Positions 37,265-44,156 of a stretch of 64,000 nucleotides of DNA are shown one piece after another. A program made the translations under genes and the position numbers. The stretch is from CAJLIR01 sp964408085 (GTDB lineage Bacteria > Bacillota_I > Bacilli_A > RF39 > UBA660), in assembly GCA_964408085.1 (NCBI GenBank), contig CAYOYB010000004.1:1-64000 (forward strand). Direction: 5' to 3'. The notes beneath the pieces are model-generated. The model did no database searches, had not been told where the DNA came from, and saw only the letters and a list, made by a program, of their open reading frames with translations. Each line of letters opens with the position of its first letter. Within the stretch, counting starts at the first letter, position 1.

Positions 37265-37333
37265 TAAACATTTCCACCTCAATTATATTATATATTTTCT
37301 TCAAAATCAACAAAAATCAACATTATTTACATT

Positions 37334-38941
37334 TTAAATAACTTTATAGACATAAATATAATCACGAACTTTTAAAGTTAATGATAATTCTTGAGCATTT
37401 TCTACTTCTTTAATAAGTTCAAGATAATAAGTATTATCTTCATTAAGTCTTATTGATTTAACATTTTTTAATATAGAATTATCTTTCTTTTCTGTGCCAT
37501 CAATAGTATAAGAAAATGAACCATATAAACTAATAAAATTATATAAATTTGTTGTTTTGCTTCTAGCAACATTTTCATCCCAAGAAATTGTACCATTAAC
37601 TTTAAGAAGAGTTTTATCATAGTTATTAATAATAGATGGTTTTAAATATTCAATTGAAGGGTAACAATCGTTTTCACTAACACAGAAGTTATAATCCAGT
37701 TTAAACATTTCACTTATATTTTGTTCATTAATTGTAAATTGTGTTTTCTCTAAAATACTGCCACCAAAATCAATTGTTTCTCCTAATTTATATTCCTTTG
37801 TTGCTTTTACTTGATCTAAATTTCTTGTTACAATTCCAACATTTATAGTTTTTGCTTCTGTACTAGATACACTACCACTACTATCAACATATCTAAAAGT
37901 CATTTTTTTATCAACATCATTTTTATCAATAGGATAAATAAGCAAATATTTTATAAATTGATTATTTATATATTCATTATTATAACCGTTACCTATATCT
38001 ACAAATTTATCTATATAAGTACTATCATGATAATATTTATTATATCCAACAATCAATTCTGGTCTAGCCAAATTAAGTTGTTTTGCTGTTTTACCATTAG
38101 TCTTTATAGTAACTTCTAAAATAACAAAAGACTTATTTTCAGAAATTTTGTTACCTTTGTAATCTAGATTAGTTATATAAGTGTTACTAATTGCCATCGT
38201 AAAATCACGAGTAGTAAAAAAATCAGTTTGCGTATATTTTTTACTATATACACCTAAACTTAAATAAACAATTAAACAAATAATACTAACTGATAAAGAA
38301 CTAATAAAGAAAAACAAATAACGGTTTTCAACATAAAAATATTTTAAAAATCTTTTACTTTTATTAACACCTCTATGAACTCTATCAACATCAATTTCAA
38401 CATTAAACTCAAATTCTTCATTATCTTCTTCTACTATTTCTAAATCTTTTAAATCTTCTTTAAAATTAAATTTTTTAATATCAAATCCTAACGCTCTTAT
38501 GCCATATAGAATAATAGTAATAGCTTGAGCCATACTAATTACGACTAAAAAATCTCTAACATTTCTTAAAACCTTAGGATCAACGATTTTTATTTCCATA
38601 TCACCTACTACACTATAAGAATAGGCAATTAAAATAAACGCAATTACATAAGCAATAATCGTCCAAATATATAATTTAATAGATTTTTGTTTCATTAACA
38701 ATAGAAAAATTACTATTAAAGTAAAAATGATAACAGCAAAAATTGCCAAATATATATATATATCATATAAAAATTCGGTAGGGTTAGTAGATAAAACTCC
38801 CGTGTAACTAGATATAGCTATATCAAAAAAATTAATAATACGACTAAAACGATATATAATATATACCATTAATAAAGTTAAAATCAAATGAATTAGTTTA
38901 AAATGCTTAATCAAAATTTTATATGGTTTTCTTAATATCAC
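37334..38941 (-). CDS. Membrane protein with large outer domain, first gene of the operon
   Basis: 535 residues. Four membrane helices (about 16-140), an acidic cytoplasmic segment (KEDLKDLEIVEEDNEEFEF), a fifth helix (about 208-230) and an extracytoplasmic domain of 300 residues, mostly beta (DRFTMAISNTYITNLDYKG-like region). I do not recognise it. The start is GTG at 38941, preceded by TAGGGTGAT with a 5-base gap; no ATG is near. It is the first gene after the operon promoter. Confidence 0.65.
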   Translation of the reverse strand: MILRKPYKILIKHFKLIHLILTLLMVYIIYRFSRIINFFDIAISSYTGVLSTNPTEFLYDIYIYLAIFAVIIFTLIVIFLLLMKQKSIKLYIWTIIAYVIAFILIAYSYSVVGDMEIKIVDPKVLRNVRDFLVVISMAQAITIILYGIRALGFDIKKFNFKEDLKDLEIVEEDNEEFEFNVEIDVDRVHRGVNKSKRFLKYFYVENRYLFFFISSLSVSIICLIVYLSLGVYSKKYTQTDFFTTRDFTMAISNTYITNLDYKGNKISENKSFVILEVTIKTNGKTAKQLNLARPELIVGYNKYYHDSTYIDKFVDIGNGYNNEYINNQFIKYLLIYPIDKNDVDKKMTFRYVDSSGSVSSTEAKTINVGIVTRNLDQVKATKEYKLGETIDFGGSILEKTQFTINEQNISEMFKLDYNFCVSENDCYPSIEYLKPSIINNYDKTLLKVNGTISWDENVARSKTTNLYNFISLYGSFSYTIDGTEKKDNSILKNVKSIRLNEDNTYYLELIKEVENAQELSLTLKVRDYIYVYKVI

Positions 38942-38962
38942 ACTATCACCCTATTTTTACCT

Positions 38963-38991
38963 ATTATATTAGTATAACACAAAAATCTCAA
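38963..38991 (-). promoter_or_regulatory. Main promoter of the secretion/pilus operon
   Basis: On the minus strand TTGAGA (38986-38991), 17 bases, TATAAT (38963-38968). The first GTG follows 21 bases later. From here to 12805 all real genes point the same way. Confidence 0.75.
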
Positions 38992-39087
38992 AAAAAAAGA
39001 ATTTATTAAAAACTTTTTCAAATAAATTATATTAATCAGTATAAAAAATATTTACATATTAATATTGAGCATATTACACTTTTAATT

Positions 39088-39402
39088 TTAAAGTCTTTTT
39101 TTTGTACCACTACTTAAATTAATAATTTCCTCAAAATCATCATCAACAGCCATAACATTTTTATGAATCATATTACATTGCTCACATTGATAAATAATCT
39201 TGTAAGTATCTTTAAACTTTTCAATTCCAATAGGTCTAAGTAATCCTTTACAAGAATTTAACCGATCACCTGGATTAATATCAACATGTTTAGAACATAA
39301 GCAATAAGGACAATGATCTCTAGCTGTATAGTTTAATTTCGAAACTTCTTGACCACAATTTTCACACTTAAAATTTTCATCACGCATTAAAAATCTTTTC
39401 AT
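39088..39402 (-). CDS. RNHCP-domain protein
   Basis: 104 residues from the ATG at 39402, which follows GAGGTG. It has two zinc-ribbon-like Cys pairs (CENCGQ and CEQC) and the family hallmark ARDHCPYCLCSKHVD followed by PGDRL. RNHCP proteins are small, widespread and of unknown function, perhaps nucleic-acid binding. It is divergent from scpA and lies just upstream of the operon promoter. Confidence 0.85.
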   Translation of the reverse strand: MKRFLMRDENFKCENCGQEVSKLNYTARDHCPYCLCSKHVDINPGDRLNSCKGLLRPIGIEKFKDTYKIIYQCEQCNMIHKNVMAVDDDFEEIINLSSGTKKRL

Positions 39403-39422
39403 AAACACCTCTATTTATATAA

Positions 39423-39451
39423 TTTACAATCAAAAATTAAAATGATATAAT
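39423..39451 (+). promoter_or_regulatory. Promoter of scpAB
   Basis: TTTACA (39423-39428), 17 bases, TATAAT (39446-39451), 21 bases before scpA; GGAGTGA is the ribosome binding site. Confidence 0.7.
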
Positions 39452-39472
39452 ATTTTTACTTGGAGTGAGCGT

Positions 39473-40195
39473 ATGGAATATAAATTTACAATAAATGATT
39501 TTGAAGGACCACTTGATTTATTACTACATTTAATTAAGCAATCTAACATTAATATCTATGATATAAATATAGAAGAAATCGCTGAACAATATTTAGATTT
39601 CATTAATTCTACTGAAAATCTTAATTTAAATATTGCTAGTGAATATTTAATTATGGCTGCTGAATTAATGGAAATAAAATCAAAAATGCTTCTTCCAAAA
39701 CCAGAAAAAGAAAACGATGAAGAAGAAATTGACCCTAAAGAAAATCTTATTAATAAGTTATTAGAATATAACAAATACAAAAATATTATACCACAATTTC
39801 AAGAATTAAAAAGTGAAAGAGATAATATTTACACTAAAAACCCAGAAGACTTAAAAGATTTAGAAAAAGATGTAATAATTAATGAAAGCTCAGATTTAAA
39901 ACTTTTAATTGATGCTTTAAATAATTTTTTAAGTTCCCAAAAATTAAATCAACCATTAAATACAACTATTACTAAAAAAGAATACTCCATTGCTCAAAGA
40001 AATTTAGAAATTAAAAACATTTTAAAAATCAAAAAAAATGTTAACTTTTTAGAATTATTTGATATAATTACAAAAGAATACATTGTAATTACATTTTTAT
40101 CAATTCTAGATTTAGCTAAAAAAAATGAAATAATTATTGAACAAGATAAAAATTTTAATACAATTTTATTAAAAGATATCGAGGTGAAATCATGA
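39473..40195 (+). CDS. scpA: Segregation and condensation protein A
   Basis: 240 residues. The opening EGPLDLLLHLIKQSNINIYDI and AEQYLDFI are standard for ScpA, the kleisin that bridges SMC heads in the bacterial condensin. The following IASEYLIMAAELMEIKSKMLLP segment and a C-terminal winged helix are present. It overlaps scpB by 4 bases (ATGA), the usual arrangement. Confidence 0.96.
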   Translation: MEYKFTINDFEGPLDLLLHLIKQSNINIYDINIEEIAEQYLDFINSTENLNLNIASEYLIMAAELMEIKSKMLLPKPEKENDEEEIDPKENLINKLLEYNKYKNIIPQFQELKSERDNIYTKNPEDLKDLEKDVIINESSDLKLLIDALNNFLSSQKLNQPLNTTITKKEYSIAQRNLEIKNILKIKKNVNFLELFDIITKEYIVITFLSILDLAKKNEIIIEQDKNFNTILLKDIEVKS

Positions 40196-40758
40196 ATTTA
40201 AAAGCTGTCCTAGAAGGTTTATTATTTTTATCCGGTAGTGAAGGTTTAACTTTTGAACAAATTAAAGAAATTTTAGAAATAGATGACGCTAAAGGAAAAC
40301 AACTTATTGCCGAATTAAACGCTGAATATAAATTAAGCACTCGTGGTATAAGACTAGAATTATTGGGTGGAGCATTTAAATTAACAACAAAAAAAGAACA
40401 TAAGCCATATTTTGAAAAAATGTTGAAAAGTGAAGCTGAAGGTGAATTAAGTGAAGCTGCTTTAGAAACTTTAGCAATAATCGCTTATAATCAACCTATT
40501 ACTAGAAATCAAATAGATGAAATAAGAGGTGTTAGTAGTTCACATATTATTAGAAAATTGTTGATTAAAGCCCTTATTCAAGATTGTGGACGTTCAGAAT
40601 TGCCAGGAAGACCAATTTTATACTCAACTACACCTCACTTTTTAGATTATTTTGGGCTTTCAAGTATAAGTGAATTACCACCATTAGAAATTAAAAATAA
40701 TATAGAAACTACAAAAGAAGAAAATTTATTTGAAACGAGATATACAGAAAATAATTAA
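40192..40758 (+). CDS. scpB: Segregation and condensation protein B
   Basis: 188 residues. Two winged-helix domains with the family motifs LEGLLFLSG, LSEAALETLAIIAYNQPITR and EIRGVSS. ScpB binds ScpA in the SMC complex that folds and separates the chromosome. The ribosome binding site GAGGTG lies inside the end of scpA. Confidence 0.96.
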   Translation: MNLKAVLEGLLFLSGSEGLTFEQIKEILEIDDAKGKQLIAELNAEYKLSTRGIRLELLGGAFKLTTKKEHKPYFEKMLKSEAEGELSEAALETLAIIAYNQPITRNQIDEIRGVSSSHIIRKLLIKALIQDCGRSELPGRPILYSTTPHFLDYFGLSSISELPPLEIKNNIETTKEENLFETRYTENN

Positions 40759-40806
40759 AAATTATTGATTAGATAAAATAGATTATGATATAATCTATTT
40801 GTATTT

Positions 40807-40892
40807 GCCAACCTGGCGGAATGGTAGACGCAGTGGACTCAAAATCCACCGATAGCAATATCATGAGGGTTCAAGTCCCTTGGTTGGTACCA
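40807..40892 (+). tRNA. tRNA-Leu (anticodon CAA)
   Basis: 86 bases with encoded CCA. The acceptor arm is GCCAACC / GGTTGGT. The anticodon arm GTGGACT-CAA-AATCCAC gives CAA, which reads the leucine codon UUG. A long variable arm (GATAGCAATATC) and the T-arm GAGGGTTCAAGTCCCT are as expected for tRNA-Leu. A palindrome and a composite hairpin/promoter follow at once. Confidence 0.95.
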
Positions 40893-40903
40893 TTTAAAAA
40901 TCT

Positions 40904-40921
40904 GTTCGAACTTTTTCGAAC
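40904..40921. repeat. 7-4-7 palindrome, copy B, 3' of tRNA-Leu
   Basis: GTTCGAA, four bases, TTCGAAC, starting 11 bases after the tRNA CCA. Same design and position as the palindrome behind tmRNA (837-853). Confidence 0.65.
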
Positions 40922-40931
40922 TTTAAATAGG

Positions 40932-40964
40932 AGACTTGTCAAAAGTCTTTTTTTATGTTATTAT
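40932..40964 (+). promoter_or_regulatory. Composite terminator hairpin and small-RNA promoter 1
   Basis: A hairpin AGACTT / AAGTCT plus a run of T looks like the tRNA-Leu terminator. The -35 box TTGTCA (40936-40941) covers the hairpin loop; 17 bases on is TATTAT (40959-40964). One short sequence thus seems to end one RNA and start the next. Confidence 0.65.
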
Positions 40965-40970
40965 GAATGC

Positions 40971-41083
40971 AGCAAGAAATCTTGCATAAAATAAAAAAGG
41001 GAACATTCAGTTTTGCAATGTTGAATGTCTACCCAATTAGAATTGATTAGACACTTATTCTAGCGAATGAGTGTCATTTTTTT
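40971..41083 (+). ncRNA. Small RNA 1, putative antitoxin of a type I module
   Basis: About 113 bases between a good promoter and a strong terminator (GACACTTATTC / GAATGAGTGTC, 41050-41075, then seven T). It has a 5' hairpin (GCAAGA / TCTTGC, 40972-40985) and a middle hairpin built from ACATTCA / TGAATGT (41003-41029). It is convergent with a 30-residue hydrophobic peptide gene, whose stop codon lies in the shared terminator, so the two RNAs are fully complementary at their 3' ends. Antitoxin action is inferred from this layout. Confidence 0.6.
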
Positions 41084-41166
41084 ATTGCTAACACCAAGAA
41101 GGTAGAGAGTAATAAAATGATAGCAATGAGCTTTAAAACCTTTACTATGAAAGTTTTAGTTTTCAT
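41074..41166 (-). CDS. 30-residue hydrophobic peptide, putative type I toxin 1
   Basis: Reads MKTKTFIVKVLKLIAIILLL and then STFLVLAIKK, too short for usual gene finders. Lysines at both ends and one membrane-spanning helix fit small membrane toxins such as Fst/Ldr or TxpA, though I see no sequence match to them. It has a perfect GGAGG ribosome binding site, partly paired in a leader hairpin (41179-41183 with 41196-41200), and its own promoter (41233-41261). The end of the gene overlaps the terminator of the convergent small RNA. Confidence 0.65.
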   Translation of the reverse strand: MKTKTFIVKVLKLIAIILLLSTFLVLAIKK

Positions 41167-41232
41167 CTTATCAAACCTCCTCTCTTTGAAAGATTAGAGG
41201 CAGACACTCAACAACTGATATTCCCTAAAATA

Positions 41233-41261
41233 ATTATACTATAAGTTAACTATGTGTACAA
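41233..41261 (-). promoter_or_regulatory. Promoter of putative toxin 1
   Basis: On the minus strand TTGTAC (41256-41261), 17 bases, TATAAT (41233-41238). It yields a leader of about 60 bases before the 30-residue peptide. Confidence 0.7.
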
Positions 41262-41406
41262 GCGAACATAATAAATTCATGAAAATTTTTTTATGAATCT
41301 ACTTATATTTTAATACTTGCGTCAAAATATATAGAGTTTAGAAATTTTGTCAAAACAAAATTGTATGTTATAATACAATATATTTAAGAATTAATGGAGG
41401 TTTTAC

Positions 41407-42255
41407 ATGAATACAATTATTTTAAGTGACACTGCTATTCTAGGTTTAGATTATAAAAGCACAAAAGAAGGTATTTGTTATTTAAAATTATTACAAAGTA
41501 AAGGATATAAACTTGTTGTTTTATCTAATAGACCAGAATTATGTATGAGAAAAATTGGTGCTTTTATATCAAATAATAATGAAGTATCATATCGATATTT
41601 AGGTTCATGTGATATTAAAGGAAATGGTATTGATATAATTTTTCATGATGATAAACAAATTATAGACGAAATTAATATAAAATATGACTACACTGTATTT
41701 GGAAATGGTATATGTATATTTAATAATCAAGATAAATTAATCTATCAAGGACAATTTGTAACTAGAGAAATATTAAATGAAATGGTTGAAACTTTTAGAA
41801 AAAATGGATATAGATCTTATGGTGAATTGCAAATACTTTCAAAAGATAATTATGGAGATAGATGCTTTTTAGGACGTGAAGATGTATATAAATTTTTTAC
41901 ACCAACAATAGGAACGACTGAAATAACAGATAATATTTATGGAATGCAATGTAGTGGTCGAAGTGAAACAGAAGACAACTATATTATAAAAGAAATAGAA
42001 AATGCAATTTCAAGTATAAAAGGATATATATTAAATGAGAAACCTTGTTTTTATCAAAAAGATATAAATAAATTAACAGCGCTTAATTATCTTGCAAATA
42101 GTTATGGCATAAATATTGATGAAGCCATTATTTTATTAAGTGAGATTACAGATGATGTTATAAATTCCAAATATAAAGCTACTAATTTAATTAATGAAAA
42201 TAACAATACCTTTAAATATGGATCTATAAATCATGTCCTAAAAAAAGTGATATAG
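41407..42255 (+). CDS. Degenerate Cof-type HAD-family protein
   Basis: 282 residues with the outline of Cof-type HAD phosphatases: an N-terminal strand, then GICYLKLLQSKGYKLVVLSNRP (motif II), a cap region, KLTALNYLANSYGI (motif III region) and a final helix. The catalytic DxDGT motif is not intact: the start reads NTIILSDTAILG, with only one Asp. The GDxxND motif near the end reads LSEITDDVINS. It is therefore probably not a normal phosphatase and may bind a ligand or be decaying. The ribosome binding site is GGAGG. It lies between the two toxin-like modules. Confidence 0.6.
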   Translation: MNTIILSDTAILGLDYKSTKEGICYLKLLQSKGYKLVVLSNRPELCMRKIGAFISNNNEVSYRYLGSCDIKGNGIDIIFHDDKQIIDEINIKYDYTVFGNGICIFNNQDKLIYQGQFVTREILNEMVETFRKNGYRSYGELQILSKDNYGDRCFLGREDVYKFFTPTIGTTEITDNIYGMQCSGRSETEDNYIIKEIENAISSIKGYILNEKPCFYQKDINKLTALNYLANSYGINIDEAIILLSEITDDVINSKYKATNLINENNNTFKYGSINHVLKKVI

Positions 42256-42293
42256 TTTTAAATAACTATACCAATAGTACCATTAAGAAATCT

Positions 42294-42310
42294 GCTCGAG
42301 CTATTCGAGC
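42294..42310. repeat. 7-3-7 palindrome, copy C
   Basis: GCTCGAG, three bases, TTCGAGC. The two arms changed together relative to copies A and B (T to C on one side and A to G on the other), so pairing is kept. Before it, AGTACCATTAAGAAATCTG closely matches GGTACCATTTAAAAATCTG at the end of tRNA-Leu. Confidence 0.65.
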
Positions 42311-42319
42311 TCTAAATAG

Positions 42320-42353
42320 AGAACTTGCAAAAAGTTCTTTTTTATGTTAATAT
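42320..42353 (+). promoter_or_regulatory. Composite hairpin and small-RNA promoter 2
   Basis: Hairpin AGAACTT / AAGTTCT plus T-run, with TTGCAA (42325-42330) covering the loop, 17 bases, and TAATAT (42348-42353). Same plan as copy 1, with compensating base changes in the stem. Confidence 0.65.
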
Positions 42354-42359
42354 GTATAT

Positions 42360-42470
42360 AGATGGAGGCAACTCCATATAATAAAAAAGGAACATTCAAT
42401 ATGCCGATGTTGAGTGTTGCCATTTAAATGGTTACCACCTAAATCATTGGATGAGTTAGGTGGATTTCTT
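42360..42470 (+). ncRNA. Small RNA 2, putative antitoxin of a type I module
   Basis: About 110 bases. A 5' hairpin (ATGGAG / CTCCAT, 42362-42377), a conserved box AATAAAAAAGGAACATTCA shared with small RNA 1 (there with an extra G), and a terminator hairpin CCACCTAA / TTAGGTGG (42435-42463) followed by a T-rich end. Convergent with the 27-residue peptide gene, whose stop is 8 bases beyond the hairpin. Confidence 0.6.
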
Positions 42471-42554
42471 TTATATTAGAGTTATAAATAACAATAATAG
42501 TAAAAGGAAGATAATAATTACTAGAGCAAAGATTAAAAAATCTTTCTTGTTCAT
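42471..42554 (-). CDS. 27-residue hydrophobic peptide, putative type I toxin 2
   Basis: Reads MNKKDFLIFALVIIIFLLLL and then LLFITLI: two Lys then an unbroken hydrophobic helix. Ribosome binding site GGGGAGG, 7 bases before the ATG. Its own promoter (42617-42645). It occupies the same position relative to small RNA 2 as toxin 1 does to small RNA 1, but the peptide sequence differs, so the two are diverged versions of one module. Confidence 0.65.
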   Translation of the reverse strand: MNKKDFLIFALVIIIFLLLLLLFITLI

Positions 42555-42616
42555 ATTATCGCCTCCCCTCAACACGAAGTTTGGCTCCACCCAACTTATT
42601 AAATGTTCCTAAAACA

Positions 42617-42645
42617 ATTATAGCAAACATTTGTTCTTAATACAA
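42617..42645 (-). promoter_or_regulatory. Promoter of putative toxin 2
   Basis: On the minus strand TTGTAT (42640-42645), 17 bases, TATAAT (42617-42622). The mRNA then starts with TTTTAGGAACATTTAATA, which resembles the AGGAACATTCAATA box of small RNA 2. Confidence 0.7.
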
Positions 42646-42717
42646 TAATTTTATTCTAAATTTATTACTATTTATAAACACAATTGTGCATTACCATAGT
42701 TAATGAAAGGAAAAAAT

Positions 42718-43380
42718 ATGAGGTTAGCAATAATAAGTGATATTCATTCTAATTTAATAGCTCTTAATCTAGCAATAAATGATTTAAAACATGAAAATAT
42801 TGATAAAGTAATATTTTTGGGTGATTATATTACAGATGGAGAAAATGAAAATGAAATTTTAGATATTGTAAAAAAGAATGCTGATTATGCAATCTTAGGA
42901 AATAGAGAAAAATATATATTAAATTATTCTCCTTCAAAAAAAGATTATAACAATTACAAAACAATTGCTACTACATTTAATAATTTGAATGAAGAAAGTT
43001 TAAATTATATAAAATCATTAAAAAATCACTATACTATTACAATAAATAATCTCAAAATTTTAATGATTCATGGTAATAAGTATTATAGTGATATGGAAAA
43101 CATTTATAATATGTTCGATCAAATAATTGATGATTTTGACTTTGATATTTGTTTTTTTGGTCATTCACACCAATATACATATAAAAAATATAAAAACAAA
43201 ATATTCTTAAATCCAGGTTCACTTGGACAATCTGTTGATCGACCTACTTATAAATATTGTATAGTAGAAATATCAGATAAAATAAATGTCCTTCTAAAAG
43301 AATTTAAAACAAAAGATACACTTAATGAATTTGTTGATAAATATAAAAAGACAAAATATTATAGTAAAAATTACGTTTGA
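42718..43380 (+). CDS. Metallophosphoesterase, YfcE/MJ0936 type
   Basis: 220 residues from the ATG at 42718 (GAAAGG before it). Metal-binding motifs in order: SDIHSN (D8, H10), FLGDYI, LGNRE, MIHGN and FFGHSHQ. Short proteins of this kind (YfcE, MJ0936) cleave phosphodiester bonds in model substrates. The real substrate is unknown. The stop is TGA and the frame stays open for another 55 codons after it (see the fragment at 43381). Confidence 0.88.
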   Translation: MRLAIISDIHSNLIALNLAINDLKHENIDKVIFLGDYITDGENENEILDIVKKNADYAILGNREKYILNYSPSKKDYNNYKTIATTFNNLNEESLNYIKSLKNHYTITINNLKILMIHGNKYYSDMENIYNMFDQIIDDFDFDICFFGHSHQYTYKKYKNKIFLNPGSLGQSVDRPTYKYCIVEISDKINVLLKEFKTKDTLNEFVDKYKKTKYYSKNYV

Positions 43381-43548
43381 GCTAACTTAATTTTATATAC
43401 AATAAAATATGGCAATGATTATTGTGGGATGTTTGTAAAATTATTTAATGATAAAATAGCAAGTATAAATGAAATTAGTGTTGATGAATTTAATAAAATG
43501 TGGAATGATACTTATGAAGAATTCTGTGATAAATTCAATTTAAATTAA
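43381..43548 (+). pseudogene. Open fragment following the phosphoesterase stop
   Basis: A 55-codon stretch in frame with the preceding gene, after its TGA. The end has protein-like composition (ASINEISVDEFNKMWNDTYE), but there is no convincing start; a Met at 43429 would give 39 residues without a clear ribosome binding site. Most likely the 3' remnant of a lost gene. Readthrough of the TGA is an alternative I consider unlikely. Confidence 0.3.
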
Positions 43549-43551
43549 GAA

Positions 43552-43579
43552 AAAACCAAACCTTTAAAAGTTTGGTTTT
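43552..43579. terminator. Bidirectional terminator
   Basis: AAAACCAAAC / GTTTGGTTTT hairpin with T-runs, between the phosphoesterase remnant and the convergent acidic protein gene. Confidence 0.8.
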
Positions 43580-43622
43580 ATTTATAAATATAGTAAAAAA
43601 AGATAATTAAATCACTTTTAAA

Positions 43623-43991
43623 TTAATTAAATATATTCATAATACTTGGTAATAAGAAAATAGATGCAATAATAACTAATCCAATTATTATCAATATAAC
43701 ATCTTCTAAATTAAATTCTTTGTTTAATATTTTTATTTTTTTATTATTAGTATCGTCTTTTGTTTCTTCAGTATTAGTTGGTTGTTCAGTTTCTTCTAAT
43801 ACTTCTTCTAATTCATCAACTTTAGAAGTAACATTATCAGTTTCCTCAACCTCTTCTAATTCCTCTAATTCTTCAACATCATTTAAAACTTCAACATCAT
43901 TATTTTGATTATCATTATCATTTTTAACCACTTGATTTTCAAAATTAAAATCATAAGTTAAATCTTGATTTTTATTTTCTTCATTATTCAT
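43623..43991 (-). CDS. Acidic tail-anchored membrane protein
   Basis: 122 residues: about 80 acidic, low-complexity residues (ELEELEEVEETD runs), a short basic patch (KKIKILNKE), then one C-terminal helix (VILIIIGLVIIASIFLLP). The N-terminal part must be cytoplasmic if the helix inserts as a tail anchor. The function is unknown; the composition suggests a flexible linker or partner-binding tail. Confidence 0.6.
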   Translation of the reverse strand: MNNEENKNQDLTYDFNFENQVVKNDNDNQNNDVEVLNDVEELEELEEVEETDNVTSKVDELEEVLEETEQPTNTEETKDDTNNKKIKILNKEFNLEDVILIIIGLVIIASIFLLPSIMNIFN

Positions 43992-44156
43992 ACATATCCC
44001 TCGCTTATTATAATAAGTATAACAAAAAAATCAAAAAAATCAAACTATTTTATTAATTTTTTTATATTTAGCTAAATATAACATAATATTATTTTACATA
44101 CTATATTTTTTTATAAAGCATAATCATATCTATCTATACTTAATTTTATTTTATTT

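Noticed and set aside
37282..37310. Promoter TTGATT-17-TATAAT inside the operon before 37264
   Set aside because: Transcription would start within the ribosome binding site of the gene, so it is unlikely to be useful as written.
12805..38941. An integrative conjugative element
   Set aside because: No relaxase, integrase, excisionase, replication protein or flanking direct repeats are visible, and core genes (rmuC, scpAB) border the block. I cannot rule out that missing parts lie outside the window.
40971..41227. Direct-repeat pairing as in the plasmid par (Fst) loci
   Set aside because: The boxes shared by the small RNAs and the toxin leaders are in inverted, not direct, orientation, so the RNAs carry the same sense there. 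Pairing between them is clear only at the common terminator.
837..42310. The TCGA palindromes as LexA boxes
   Set aside because: The Bacillus-type LexA box is CGAAC-N4-GTTCG. These sites instead give CGAA-N3-TTCG type symmetry, lie behind RNA ends and covary between copies, which does not fit a fixed protein operator for LexA.
42718..43548. Readthrough or recoding of TGA as an amino acid
   Set aside because: TGA acts as a stop elsewhere, TGG encodes Trp throughout, and the phosphoesterase is complete without the extension.
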